From the NCBI RefSeq assembly GCF_000223375.1, contig NC_017385.1, positions 178,716 to 242,715 of the forward strand: a stretch of DNA of 64,000 nt, given 5' to 3'. Each line of letters begins with the position of its first letter. Positions within the stretch are counted from its first letter, which is position 1. The notes under the pieces are model-generated. The model was not told the DNA's origin and did no database searches. It was given only the letters and a program-made list of their open reading frames with translations. The position numbers were made by a program, and so were the translations under genes. This DNA comes from Ketogulonicigenium vulgare WSH-001. GTDB taxonomy: Bacteria; Pseudomonadota; Alphaproteobacteria; Rhodobacterales; Rhodobacteraceae. Shown piece after piece: positions 34,549 to 43,219 of this stretch.

Positions 34549-35545
34549 GGAACACCGCAATCTCGGCGGCGGCGGGGCGCACGACATCCCCTGCCTGCCA
34601 CGGCGCATCCGGCGGGCAGATCACCTTGACGCGCGGGCCATCGTCCAGCCCGACCTCGGCCAGCAGGTGCGTGCCAAAATCCGTCACGCGATGGACGCGC
34701 CCGCCTGCGCCCGGATGCAGTTGCATCGCCTCGGGCCGGATCGCCAGCATTGCGGGGCCATCGGGCAATTCCGCGCAGTGCTGGAACAGCGGGTGGGTCG
34801 AGGCATTGGCCGCAAAATGCGTCGGCACAAAGTTCATCGTGCCGATGAAACCGGCGACAAACCGCGTCGCGGGCTGGCGATAGATGCGCGCGGGCGTATC
34901 CGCCTGCTCGATCGCGCCGTCTTTTAGCACCACAATCCGGTCGGCCAGCGCCAGCGCCTCGTCCTGACCGTGCGTCACGAACACAGTGGTGATCCCCAAA
35001 CGCTGCTGAATATCGCGCAGCTCCTCGCGCAGGCGTTCGCGCAAATGCTGATCCAGCGAGGCAAACGGCTCGTCCAGCAGCAGGATCTTTGGCTCAAGCG
35101 CCAATGAGCGCGCCAGCGCCACCCGCTGCTGCTGCCCGCCCGACAACTGCCAGACGCGGCGCTTGCCGTAGCCCTCAAGGCCGACCAGCACCAGCACCTC
35201 ATCGACCTTTTGCGCGATATCGGCGCGGGTCATACCGCGCAGACGCAGGCCAAAGGCGATATTTCCGGCCACATCCATATGCGACCACAGGGCGTGGCTT
35301 TGGAACACCATTCCTGTCGGGCGCTTTTCCGGCGGGACGCGGGTCATATCGGCCCCGTCGATCAGCACCGCGCCGCCATCGGGCGCCTCGAACCCGCCGA
35401 TCATGCGCAAGATGGTGGATTTGCCGGACCCCGACGGGCCTAGCAGGCACACAAGCTCGCCATCCGCCACCTCGAGCGAGACGGATTTCACGACATCTTG
35501 CCCGCCAAATCCCTTACGCAGCCCCTGCAATGTCAAACTGGACAT
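34541..35545 (-). CDS. ABC transporter ATP-binding protein (PotA/FbpC/AfuC type)
   Basis: A 334-residue ATPase: Walker A GPSGSGKS (36-43), Q-loop VFQSHALWSHM, signature LSGGQQQR, Walker B ILLLDEPFASLD, H-loop VTHGQDEAL, then a C-terminal TOBE-type beta domain (AIRPEAMQLHPG, VHRVTDFGTHLLAEV). It is the energy-coupling subunit of the importer at 34541-38378. This class imports ferric iron, polyamines, phosphonates or hexose phosphates. The associated phosphodiesterase favours a phosphorylated substrate over iron. Confidence 0.93.
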   Translation of the reverse strand: MSSLTLQGLRKGFGGQDVVKSVSLEVADGELVCLLGPSGSGKSTILRMIGGFEAPDGGAVLIDGADMTRVPPEKRPTGMVFQSHALWSHMDVAGNIAFGLRLRGMTRADIAQKVDEVLVLVGLEGYGKRRVWQLSGGQQQRVALARSLALEPKILLLDEPFASLDQHLRERLREELRDIQQRLGITTVFVTHGQDEALALADRIVVLKDGAIEQADTPARIYRQPATRFVAGFIGTMNFVPTHFAANASTHPLFQHCAELPDGPAMLAIRPEAMQLHPGAGGRVHRVTDFGTHLLAEVGLDDGPRVKVICPPDAPWQAGDVVRPAAAEIAVFHG

Positions 35546-35554
35546 GGTTTCCCC

Positions 35555-36361
35555 CTATACGCCAAAACCACGGGCAAAGCTGGAGGACCCCACCAATTTG
35601 CGCGCAAACATCAGCGCGACAAAGCTGGGAATCCATAGCAGCACCGACAAAACGGCCCCGTATTGGACGACAATCTGGTTGTTGATAAAGGTGATCATCA
35701 GCACCGGCATGGTGCGGATCTGCGGCGCGCCAATCAGCCACGCCCCTTCGGTTTCATAGAATGTGCCCACAAATGTCAGCAGCACAGCGGCCGAGATTGT
35801 CGGCGCGGCCTGCGGCAGGCTGACTTGCAAGAACACACGGATCGGCCCCGCCCCTGCATCGCGGGCGGCTTCTTCCATCCGGCGGTCGATGTTCTGGAAC
35901 GCAGCGACCGGAATCCAGATCATCATCATCAGCGTGCCGACCAATTGGATCAGCACCACGCCCCAAAAGTTGGAAATCAGCCCAAGCCCCAGGAAAATCC
36001 CCGCAATCGCCACCAGCAGCCCGAATTTCGGAAAGGCGTGACTGGCCAGAAACGACAGGAAAAAGATGTTCTTGCCCGGAAAATCCATCCGCGCAAAGGC
36101 ATAGGCGGCAGGCAGACAGATGACGGCGGACAGGAAGGTGACCGTCAGCGACAGCCGCACCGACAGCCAGATCGCCTCCCACACATCGGCGCGCGCCAGC
36201 GTCTGGTTCCAGAACCGCAATCCCCATTGCTGCGGCAGCAGCGAGGGATAGCGCCACACTTCGGTAAAGGCCCAGATCGCCACCACCAGCAGCGGCACCA
36301 CGATCACAACGGCAAGCGCGGTGGCAATCAGCGCACCCAGCCAATCAAATCTTTTTTGCAT
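35555..36361 (-). CDS. ABC transporter permease (PotC/AfuB-like)
   Basis: A 268-residue inner-membrane permease with six predicted helices and the EAA loop EAARDAGAGPIRVFLQVSLPQ. It lies between the ATPase gene (9 bp) and a second permease gene (one-base overlap, TGATG). It corresponds to the PotC-type half of a two-permease channel. Confidence 0.92.
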   Translation of the reverse strand: MQKRFDWLGALIATALAVVIVVPLLVVAIWAFTEVWRYPSLLPQQWGLRFWNQTLARADVWEAIWLSVRLSLTVTFLSAVICLPAAYAFARMDFPGKNIFFLSFLASHAFPKFGLLVAIAGIFLGLGLISNFWGVVLIQLVGTLMMMIWIPVAAFQNIDRRMEEAARDAGAGPIRVFLQVSLPQAAPTISAAVLLTFVGTFYETEGAWLIGAPQIRTMPVLMITFINNQIVVQYGAVLSVLLWIPSFVALMFARKLVGSSSFARGFGV

Positions 36362-37233
36362 CAGCGGCGCTCCTTTTGGCCGCGCGCGATCGAGCGCACA
36401 TAAAACGCGCCGAACACCGCACAGATCGCAAAGGTAATGACGGCCTGCGTCATCGCCATCCGCGTGTCGAACAATTGCCCAAAGGTGCGCTGCATGAACG
36501 GGCCCATCATCTCGGGGCTGGCGCCGCCCAGCACATAGGGGAAGGTAAAGGCAGAAAAGATGCCCAGCACGGTGAAGGACAGCACCACCAGCACGGAATT
36601 GCCGATCTGCGGAATGATCACATGGCGGAAAACGGCGATTTTACCCGCACCCGCATCGCGCGCCGCCTCGACCGCATTGTCGGATACGCCGCCCAGGCCG
36701 GCGACCAGCAGCAGCACCGTCAGCGGGATATTATCCCACACAAGACCGATCACCGGCCCCCATGGCGTCAGATAGGGCGAGACGATCTTGGGCAGCCCCA
36801 TATTCACCAGCAGAATATCCACCGCGCCGTTCGGCCCGATGGTGCGGATCAGCGCATAGGCCAGAATGACCGACGGCACGAACAGCGGAAACAGCGCCAG
36901 CCCCTGCACCACCGCCGCCACACGGCTTTTTGCGAACCGCAAATACAGCGCGATCGGCAGACAGATCGCCATCAGCAGCGCGGCGCACACCGCCGTCACC
37001 CAGATGGTCAGCCACAGGTTCCGCAGCGAATAGGCATCGGTAAAGAAAAAGGCATAGGTCTCGACCGAGACCCCGCCGTCGACGACCATCGTGCGCCACA
37101 GCGCATTGAAGATCGGGAAAATAATCAGCCACGCCAAAAGCCCCACCGGAACGGCAACAAGAAGGAGGCCGATCAGCCCCCTTCCCCCTGCCGTTTTGGG
37201 CATTTTGGCGGCGCTCGTGTCCGCCTTGCTCAT
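36361..37233 (-). CDS. ABC transporter permease (PotB/AfuB-like)
   Basis: A 290-residue permease with a short polar N-terminus (MSKADTSAAKMPKTAGG) and six membrane helices; EAA loop NAVEAARDAGAGKIAVFRHV. The start at ATG 37233 overlaps the stop of the binding-protein gene (ATGA); the longer open frame to 37377 lies inside that gene and is rejected. The second pore subunit of the same importer. Confidence 0.92.
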   Translation of the reverse strand: MSKADTSAAKMPKTAGGRGLIGLLLVAVPVGLLAWLIIFPIFNALWRTMVVDGGVSVETYAFFFTDAYSLRNLWLTIWVTAVCAALLMAICLPIALYLRFAKSRVAAVVQGLALFPLFVPSVILAYALIRTIGPNGAVDILLVNMGLPKIVSPYLTPWGPVIGLVWDNIPLTVLLLVAGLGGVSDNAVEAARDAGAGKIAVFRHVIIPQIGNSVLVVLSFTVLGIFSAFTFPYVLGGASPEMMGPFMQRTFGQLFDTRMAMTQAVITFAICAVFGAFYVRSIARGQKERR

Positions 37234-38378
37234 CAGTCGCGGGCCACGTTCGGTGCGACGGTGCGATACCAGCCGTCGTTGATCGCCACTTCCCACGCGC
37301 CGCCCGGGAACGTCGGGATCGAGGTCGGGATCACATCCGCGAACTGCGCGCGCAGCGCCGGATCGACATAATCCCACGACACGCCCGGAAAGCCGCCCAG
37401 CTCGGTCAGAACGGCGGATTGGATGTCCTCGGACAGCAGGAAATCAACCAGCTTCAGCGCCGCTTCCTTTTGTGCGCCATTCGCCAGCACCGTCGCGCGC
37501 GAGAAGCCGCCGCACAAAGCCAGATCCTGCAGTTGCACAAGACCGGTCGTCTCGGGCAGAACGCCCTGCGCGATGGCCGACAGCACTTGGTCCGACCAGA
37601 CCGGCGTCATGGTCACAACGCCCTGCGCCAGCATCTGGATCGACTGGGTGTTCCCCGCCGAATAGCTGCCGCCGTCATACAGGCTCGGCGCGATATCCAG
37701 CAGCACATCCCAAGCCTTGGCCAGCGCATCAGCGGCATAGGCGTCGGTATAATTCGCAACGGTAAAGGCCGAAGGGTCACGGCCATTGGCCTCATGCACC
37801 GCGCGGCGGACAAAATTGCCGCCCGCGCCGCCTTTGTCGGGACGGTTATAGATGAATTGGCCGGGGTTCGCCTTGATCCAGGTGGCAAGCGCGTCCCAGG
37901 TCTTGGGCGCGTCTTCGGGGTTCAGGCGGGTCGCATCATAGGCCAGCAGCACTTGGCTGCCGCGCCACGGAGCGGCGTAATTGCCCTCCATCGCGGCGGG
38001 GTTGACGCGCGACCAGTTGGTCAGACCCGCATCCGTCATATCGACCCAAAGACCTGCCTCGATGGTGCCGGTCAGCTCTTCGGGGCGGAAGCTTTCGAAA
38101 ACCTCGGCCTGCGGATCTGCGCCCGAAGACAGCGCCGCCAGCGCCCGCTCGCCAATGGCGCGCAGACCGGCATTATCGCCCGCATCAACCACACGCACCT
38201 GCACACCCGGATTGGTCGCGGCAAAACGCGGCACGATCACATTGGTCCAAAAGTCGACGACGTTCGAATCCGAGCTGGAATAGACATAAAGCGTGCCGTC
38301 TTGCGCAAAGGCCATGCGCGGCAGCGTAGCGGCGGCACCAACAGCAGCCGAGCGAAGAAGGAAAGAGCGACGGTTCAT
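37233..38378 (-). CDS. family 1 ABC transporter substrate-binding protein (AfuA/FbpA/PotD type), Tat-exported
   Basis: A 381-residue periplasmic binding protein. The N-terminus MNRRSFLLRSAAVGAAATLP carries a clear twin-arginine motif RRSFL and cleavage after AFAQD. The mature part (TLYVYSSSDSNVVDFWT) resembles the Fe(III)/AfuA group; AfuA proteins were shown to bind hexose phosphates in Actinobacillus, so family membership does not mean iron. With GDPD downstream, a glycerophosphodiester or sugar phosphate is the likely ligand. The LacI-family gene is divergent, 190 bp away. Confidence 0.92.
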   Translation of the reverse strand: MNRRSFLLRSAAVGAAATLPRMAFAQDGTLYVYSSSDSNVVDFWTNVIVPRFAATNPGVQVRVVDAGDNAGLRAIGERALAALSSGADPQAEVFESFRPEELTGTIEAGLWVDMTDAGLTNWSRVNPAAMEGNYAAPWRGSQVLLAYDATRLNPEDAPKTWDALATWIKANPGQFIYNRPDKGGAGGNFVRRAVHEANGRDPSAFTVANYTDAYAADALAKAWDVLLDIAPSLYDGGSYSAGNTQSIQMLAQGVVTMTPVWSDQVLSAIAQGVLPETTGLVQLQDLALCGGFSRATVLANGAQKEAALKLVDFLLSEDIQSAVLTELGGFPGVSWDYVDPALRAQFADVIPTSIPTFPGGAWEVAINDGWYRTVAPNVARD

Positions 38379-38461
38379 CAAAATGATCTTTCGGTTTTGA
38401 TCTGATGGCCGCCTTTTGCCGCCGCTTTGCGACAGCGACTTAAAACAAACACGAAAGATTT

Positions 38462-38477
38462 TTGACAACGTGTGCAA
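38462..38477. promoter_or_regulatory. LacI-type operator candidate
   Basis: TTGACAACGTGTGCAA has symmetric ends (TTG/CAA) and a central ACGT, as in many LacI-family sites; its left part also reads as a -35 hexamer TTGACA for the LacI gene at 38569. It sits in the 190-bp divergent region that otherwise shows no coding sequence. Confidence 0.4.
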
Positions 38478-38568
38478 TGGCGGTTTTGCGACAGCCCACA
38501 GCGCGCGGCACGACAATTCTTCGCACAATTGCCACAAAACAGTCACTTCCGCGCGCGATCAGGCCGGA

Positions 38569-39570
38569 ATGTCATATAGATCCCGTATCACCGCCCTTGA
38601 TGTCGCCCAGCTTGCCGGGGTCTCCCGCTCGGCCGTATCACGCACATTCACCGAAGGGGCCTCGGTCTCGCCGCAGGTGCGCGCCCGCGTGCTGGCGGCG
38701 GCCGAAACCCTTGGTTATCGCGTGAACCTGCTGGCCAAAGGGCTGAAAGATCAGCGCACAAGCATCGTCGGGCTGGTGGTGTCGGACATGCATCACAGTT
38801 TGCGCGCGCAGCTGGTCGATGCCTTGGCGCGCCAGTTGATGCAGGCAGGCTATCGCCCGATGCTGCTGCCTGTCGAGGGCGAGGACGGCATGGCCCATGC
38901 GCTGCATATGATGCTGGATTACAATGTCGCGGGCGCGATCCTGACCTCGGATGCGCCGCCCGCCAGCATCGCCGCCGAATGCGCCGGCCATAACCTGCCG
39001 CTTGTGGTGCTGAACCGAGACAGCGCTGGCGCAACCTATGCCGCCATCCGCCATGACGCCGAGGCGGCGGGCGCGCTGGCTGCCGAAACGCTGGCCCGCG
39101 CGGGCTGCAAACGGGTCATTGCGGTGCGCCAATCGCGGCCCTCGTTCACCATCACATGGCGCGCACGCGCCTTTGCCGCCCGCGCCAGCGCGCTTGGGCT
39201 GGATGTTGATGAGCTGATCGCCGGCACCCGCCATGACTATGACGGCGGACGCGCGGCGGGCCTTGCGTTTTTACCCACGGCCGCGCGGTTCGACGGGGTG
39301 CATTGCGGCAATGACTTTTCAGCGCTGGGTTTTTTGGACGCGCTGCGGGGCCATATCAGCGTGCCGGGTGATCTCGCCGTGATCGGTTGCGATGATATCG
39401 CCGAAGGCGCATGGCGCGCCTATAACCTGACCACGATCCGCCATTCGATGCGCGACCTCGCCAGTGCCGCCGTCGCCACATTGACCGCGCAATTGACAGG
39501 CGCTCCGCCCCAGAGGCAGCAGATCCTGCCGGTCAGCCTGGTGCCGCGCGGCACGACCCCACCGCTATAA
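38569..39570 (+). CDS. LacI-family transcriptional regulator
   Basis: A 333-residue repressor-type protein: N-terminal helix-turn-helix (ITALDVAQLAGVSRSAVSRTF) with hinge region, then a periplasmic-binding-like effector domain beginning TSIVGLVVSDMHH and containing VIGCDDIAEGAW near the C-terminus. The start at ATG 38569 gives the standard N-terminus; the frame is open upstream only in the promoter region. Divergent from the AfuA-type importer operon, which it probably controls; it could also bind the tandem LacI-type sites before edd, though nothing in the sequence shows this. Confidence 0.93.
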   Translation: MSYRSRITALDVAQLAGVSRSAVSRTFTEGASVSPQVRARVLAAAETLGYRVNLLAKGLKDQRTSIVGLVVSDMHHSLRAQLVDALARQLMQAGYRPMLLPVEGEDGMAHALHMMLDYNVAGAILTSDAPPASIAAECAGHNLPLVVLNRDSAGATYAAIRHDAEAAGALAAETLARAGCKRVIAVRQSRPSFTITWRARAFAARASALGLDVDELIAGTRHDYDGGRAAGLAFLPTAARFDGVHCGNDFSALGFLDALRGHISVPGDLAVIGCDDIAEGAWRAYNLTTIRHSMRDLASAAVATLTAQLTGAPPQRQQILPVSLVPRGTTPPL

Positions 39571-39699
39571 CCCCGCCACCTTGTTAATCTTTGGGTTATA
39601 TCACCGCCCCGAAATATCATTTTTTCTCAACCCATCCCTGACCTAACGTCACCCCACCGGCCGCCCTCGGGGAGGGGGATCGCCGCGAGGGAGAGAAAA

Positions 39700-40593
39700 A
39701 TGACATTCCGCACCTTACCACGCCTCGCCGCTGCGGGGGCGATCGCATTGACCTGCACCATCACGGCGCCGGCCAATGCCCAGTCGATCACCGCCATCGC
39801 GAACGGCGTCTGCCAAGGCCTTGATCCCACTTGCTATAATGACTGGGGCGGCCGCGATCCGGCGGCGAATGGCTATAGCGTGCTGATCTATAGCCGCGTG
39901 GGCGAAACCGTCACCAACCCCCACGCGAATATCGCCTATGGCGTCCAGCGCCTGACCGAATTGCTCGAGGGCGCGGATATCAAAGTCACCACCTCGAGCG
40001 ACCTTGCCGATGTGCAGGGGCCACGCCAGCTGCGCGCCTATGATACGGTCATCTTCTTTAACACGCAGCGCGACACGCTGGATTCCGCCGCCCAAATGGC
40101 GCTGCGGATCTATGTCGAAAGCGGCGGTGGTTTTGTCGGCATCCATAACGCCTTTGGCACGCAGTATAATTGGGAATGGTATCGCGGCTTGCTGGGCGGC
40201 ACCCAGTTGTTCGACCACGGCCCGAACCAGCCCGCGACGGTGACTGTGGTCAACGCCGCCGATGCCGCAACCGAAGGCCTGCCTGCAAGCTTTACGGTCA
40301 CTGACGAATTCTACAACGTCTTCCCCGATCCGCAGGCCGTTGCAGATATCAACGTGCTGTTGGCGGTCGACGACAGCACCCGCATCGCAGGAACCGGCGG
40401 CTATAACGGCCACCCCGGCCTCTATGACGGGCTGCACCCCCTTAGTTGGTGCCATTACTACGACGGCGGGCGCGCCTTTTTGACCACGCTTGGCCATACC
40501 GAGGACATCTTTGACGATGCGAATTTCCGCGCCCATCTGCTGGGCGGGATTGAAAGCACCATGGGCCGCAAACCTTTCTGTCAAGGCGGCTAG
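39700..40593 (+). CDS. exported ThuA-like domain protein
   Basis: A 297-residue protein with a signal peptide (cleavage after APANAQ, about residue 28) and a ThuA-like (glutamine amidotransferase-like fold) domain: SVLIYSRVGETVTNPHA, AYDTVIFFNTQRDTL, ESGGGFVGIHNAFGT, and C-terminal GRAFLTTLGHTEDIFDD. ThuA proteins are linked to sugar oxidation or 3-keto-sugar metabolism, and secreted forms often occur next to sugar dehydrogenases. The ribosome site is GAGGGAGAG. The next gene starts directly after its stop codon, and the PQQ dehydrogenase follows; a periplasmic sugar or polyol oxidation role is inferred. Confidence 0.85.
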   Translation: MTFRTLPRLAAAGAIALTCTITAPANAQSITAIANGVCQGLDPTCYNDWGGRDPAANGYSVLIYSRVGETVTNPHANIAYGVQRLTELLEGADIKVTTSSDLADVQGPRQLRAYDTVIFFNTQRDTLDSAAQMALRIYVESGGGFVGIHNAFGTQYNWEWYRGLLGGTQLFDHGPNQPATVTVVNAADAATEGLPASFTVTDEFYNVFPDPQAVADINVLLAVDDSTRIAGTGGYNGHPGLYDGLHPLSWCHYYDGGRAFLTTLGHTEDIFDDANFRAHLLGGIESTMGRKPFCQGG

Positions 40594-41382
40594 ATGGCCC
40601 GCCAGATCGCCTATGGGATGATGCTTGCGCTGCTGGCCACAGCGGCGCAAGCCCAGCAACCCTATATCCCGCCCGAATTCTATGACGCCCGCCGCCCCGA
40701 TTTCGGCCAAAGCCTGCCGCTGTGCCTGCTGCCCGATAGCGTGACGGCCGCTATTGACGACGAAATGGCAAGACTGATCGCCGACCGCCTGTTGCTGCAG
40801 CCTGCAACTGTGCCGATGCAGGTCAATATGGGCGCGATGGACGAGGACGGCATCTGGCCCGATCTGTTCGTGCATCTGACCGAAGTCTGCGTCGGCATGC
40901 TGGGGGCGCAGCTGATCACCGGCGCGCCCTATCCCGATTGGTTGATCATCAGCCGCCCCTATTACAGCGCGCCCTATCTGCTGGTCAGCCTCGATCCCGC
41001 GATCCGCAGCCTTGCCGACCTGCCAGAGGGCAGCTTTATCGGCAGCCCGATCTATACACCGCTCGACACCGAACTCGCCCGCCTGATCGGCGCAGGCGCG
41101 GCGCCGCTCAATCGCCTGCCCTATGACGATATCGACCAAGTCCACCGTTTTCTTGCCGATGGCACCATGGCGGCGGCGATCATCTGGGGCCCCTATACCC
41201 GCGCCCTGCCGCCCGATGGGCTGCATATCGGCACCACCCTCGCCCCGCTGCATACCACCACCCGCAGCCTTGGCATCGTTATGCGCAGCCGCGATCGCGC
41301 GCTGATGGGGATGATCGACAGTGCCATCGCCTCGCTCGCCGATGACGGGCTGCTGCCCACCTTTACCCCAACAGGAGACTAG
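40594..41382 (+). CDS. periplasmic family 3-like binding protein (MoxJ-like)
   Basis: A 262-residue protein with a signal peptide (MLALLATAAQAQQ) and a family 3 solute-binding fold: LPLCLLPDSVTAAID, DWLIISRPYYSAPYLLVSLD, SLADLPEGSFIGSPIYTPLD, AAIIWGPYTRALPPD. Such proteins (MoxJ in methanol oxidation) accompany PQQ dehydrogenases and are thought to aid maturation or electron transfer rather than import; no transporter partner is adjacent. Its start codon follows the ThuA stop without a gap and the PQQ gene begins 2 bp after its own stop. Confidence 0.8.
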   Translation: MARQIAYGMMLALLATAAQAQQPYIPPEFYDARRPDFGQSLPLCLLPDSVTAAIDDEMARLIADRLLLQPATVPMQVNMGAMDEDGIWPDLFVHLTEVCVGMLGAQLITGAPYPDWLIISRPYYSAPYLLVSLDPAIRSLADLPEGSFIGSPIYTPLDTELARLIGAGAAPLNRLPYDDIDQVHRFLADGTMAAAIIWGPYTRALPPDGLHIGTTLAPLHTTTRSLGIVMRSRDRALMGMIDSAIASLADDGLLPTFTPTGD

Positions 41383-41384
41383 CC

Positions 41385-43073
41385 ATGCAACGATCCCTTT
41401 TGGCCCAGGCCCTTGGCCTTGCCGCGCTTTTGGCGCTGCCGGCCAGCGCGCAAATCGCTGATTACACCCCGCTTGATGAACAAACCCTACGCAATCCCAG
41501 CCCCGGCGACTGGCTGCAATGGCGCAATACCGATAACGGCTGGGGCTATTCCGCGCTTGACCAAATCACGCCTGACAATGTGGGCGCGCTGCGCATGGTC
41601 TGGGGCTGGGCGATGGAGCCGGGCCAGCAAGAAACCGGCCCGCTGATCTATAACGGCACCATGTTCCTTGCGAACCCCGGCGGGCTTATTCAGGCGCTGA
41701 ATGCCGAAACCGGCGATCTTTTGTGGGAATACAAGCGCGAATTTGGCGATACCGTCCGCCCCGGCGCCATCACACGCGGCCTCGCCGTCTTTGGCGATCA
41801 CATCTATTACGCTGCCCCGGATGCGGTGATGGTGGCGCTGGATGCGCGTACCGGCCAGATCGCATGGGAAACCGTGGTCGCCGACACGCAGGTCGGCCAT
41901 TACTTTACCGCCGCCCCCATTGTCGCCGAAGGCATGGTCGTCGCCGGTTACCAAGGCTGCAACCGCTTTCGCGAGGATAAATGCGCCATCGTCGGCATCG
42001 ATGCCGCCTCGGGCGAAGAAATGTGGCGTGTCGATACGATCGAGCCGGAATCCGAGGGCGATAGCTGGGGCGGCACGCCGCATCTGTTGCGCGGCGGCGG
42101 CGATATCTGGACATCGGGCACCTATGATGCCGAAAACGGCCTCGTGCTGATCGGCGTCTCGCAGGCGAAACCCTGGGCGCGCGCCAGCCGCGGCCATGAT
42201 GGCGCGACGCTTTATACCAATGCCGTTCTGGCCATTGAACCTGCGACCGGCGAAGTGGCGTGGTATCGCCAATATATCCCCGGCGACAGCAATGATATGG
42301 ACGAAGCCTTCGAACATATGCTGATCGAGATCGAGGGCAGCGACCGCTATGTGAATATGGGCAAGCTCGGCATTTTGTGGCAGGGCGATCCGGCCGATGG
42401 CGCCGCAACCGCCGCCTATGACCTTGGCTGGCAAAACCAGATTGATCTGCAAGGTGCCGCCTTTGCCGATTATCGCGACGGCATGGTGCCCGATGTGAAT
42501 GTGCCCATCGCCATGTGCCCCAGCACCGCCGGTTTCCGCAGTTGGCGCGCCATGGCCTTCAGCCCCGAAACCCGCGCCGTCTATGTGCCGATCAGCATGA
42601 ATTGCGACGCCGCCATGATCTACCGCGAGGTCGAGATGGTCGAAGGCGGCGGCGGTAATGGGCAGGCCGGCAGCACCCGCACCATGCACCCCGACAGCCC
42701 CGAAAACATGGGGCGCTTTGTGGCGATGAATGTCGATACCGGCGATGTGCTGTGGCAGCATGACATGCGCGCGCCCGCCAATACATCAACCCTGACCACC
42801 GCAGGCGGTGTCATGTTCGCAGGCGACTGGGATCGCAACCTCTATGCCTTTGATCAGGCCACGGGCGAGGTGCTGTGGCAAACCCGCCTGCCGCAAGCCG
42901 CCCAAGGCTATCTGGCTGCCTACGCGGTGAATGGCCGCCAATATATCGCTGTACCCATCGGCGTTGGCGGCGCGTCGTGGTCGACCAGCCTGCCGATCAC
43001 GCTGCTGCCGGAAATCCGCCGTCCCTCGACCGGCAACGGCCTGTTGGTTTTCGCCCTGCCTGATGTGAACTAA
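41385..43073 (+). CDS. PQQ-dependent dehydrogenase (sorbose/sorbosone or alcohol dehydrogenase type)
   Basis: A 562-residue periplasmic quinoprotein with a signal peptide (cleavage after ASAQ) and an eight-bladed propeller with W-motifs such as AETGDLLWEYKRE and ATGEVLWQTRL. It has no C-terminal cytochrome domain. The adjacent-cysteine pair of methanol dehydrogenase is absent; instead Cys192 and Cys200 flank NRFREDK, as in Ketogulonicigenium sorbose/sorbosone dehydrogenases. Asp304 in GDSNDMDEAFEHM is the candidate catalytic base; the Trp usual in this motif is Asn303. It would oxidise a sugar, polyol or alcohol and pass electrons to a cytochrome c, which is not encoded in this cluster. Confidence 0.92.
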   Translation: MQRSLLAQALGLAALLALPASAQIADYTPLDEQTLRNPSPGDWLQWRNTDNGWGYSALDQITPDNVGALRMVWGWAMEPGQQETGPLIYNGTMFLANPGGLIQALNAETGDLLWEYKREFGDTVRPGAITRGLAVFGDHIYYAAPDAVMVALDARTGQIAWETVVADTQVGHYFTAAPIVAEGMVVAGYQGCNRFREDKCAIVGIDAASGEEMWRVDTIEPESEGDSWGGTPHLLRGGGDIWTSGTYDAENGLVLIGVSQAKPWARASRGHDGATLYTNAVLAIEPATGEVAWYRQYIPGDSNDMDEAFEHMLIEIEGSDRYVNMGKLGILWQGDPADGAATAAYDLGWQNQIDLQGAAFADYRDGMVPDVNVPIAMCPSTAGFRSWRAMAFSPETRAVYVPISMNCDAAMIYREVEMVEGGGGNGQAGSTRTMHPDSPENMGRFVAMNVDTGDVLWQHDMRAPANTSTLTTAGGVMFAGDWDRNLYAFDQATGEVLWQTRLPQAAQGYLAAYAVNGRQYIAVPIGVGGASWSTSLPITLLPEIRRPSTGNGLLVFALPDVN

Positions 43074-43080
43074 CCCCTGC

Positions 43081-43120
43081 CCCGCGCCATATATAACCTA
43101 TAGGATATATACGGCGCGGG
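43081..43120. promoter_or_regulatory. 40-bp near-perfect palindrome between PQQ gene and Liv operon
   Basis: Arms CCCGCGCC...GGCGCGGG enclose TATATA-A-CCTATAGG-A-TATATA. Eighteen of the twenty possible pairs are complementary. It begins 7 bases after the PQQ dehydrogenase stop. It may be a terminator-type hairpin, although no T-run follows, or a large operator for the Liv operon whose possible -10 (CATAAT) is at 43153-43158. Confidence 0.7.
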
Positions 43121-43219
43121 CGATTTCATTTCCTGCATGCCCCCGCCTCTGCCATAATTCCCCCGTGATCGACAGGTCATGGGCGGAGGGAGAGACCGCC
43201 TTCAGCGAGGGAGAGAGCA

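Noticed and set aside
34541..38378. Iron(III) transport role for the FbpA/AfuA-type system
   Set aside because: Family resemblance alone would allow it, but translational coupling to a glycerophosphodiesterase and a LacI regulator argue for an organic phosphate.
39715..41253. 512-residue minus-strand open frame opposite the ThuA-like and family 3 genes
   Set aside because: The plus-strand genes have signal peptides and domain motifs; the minus frame has none.
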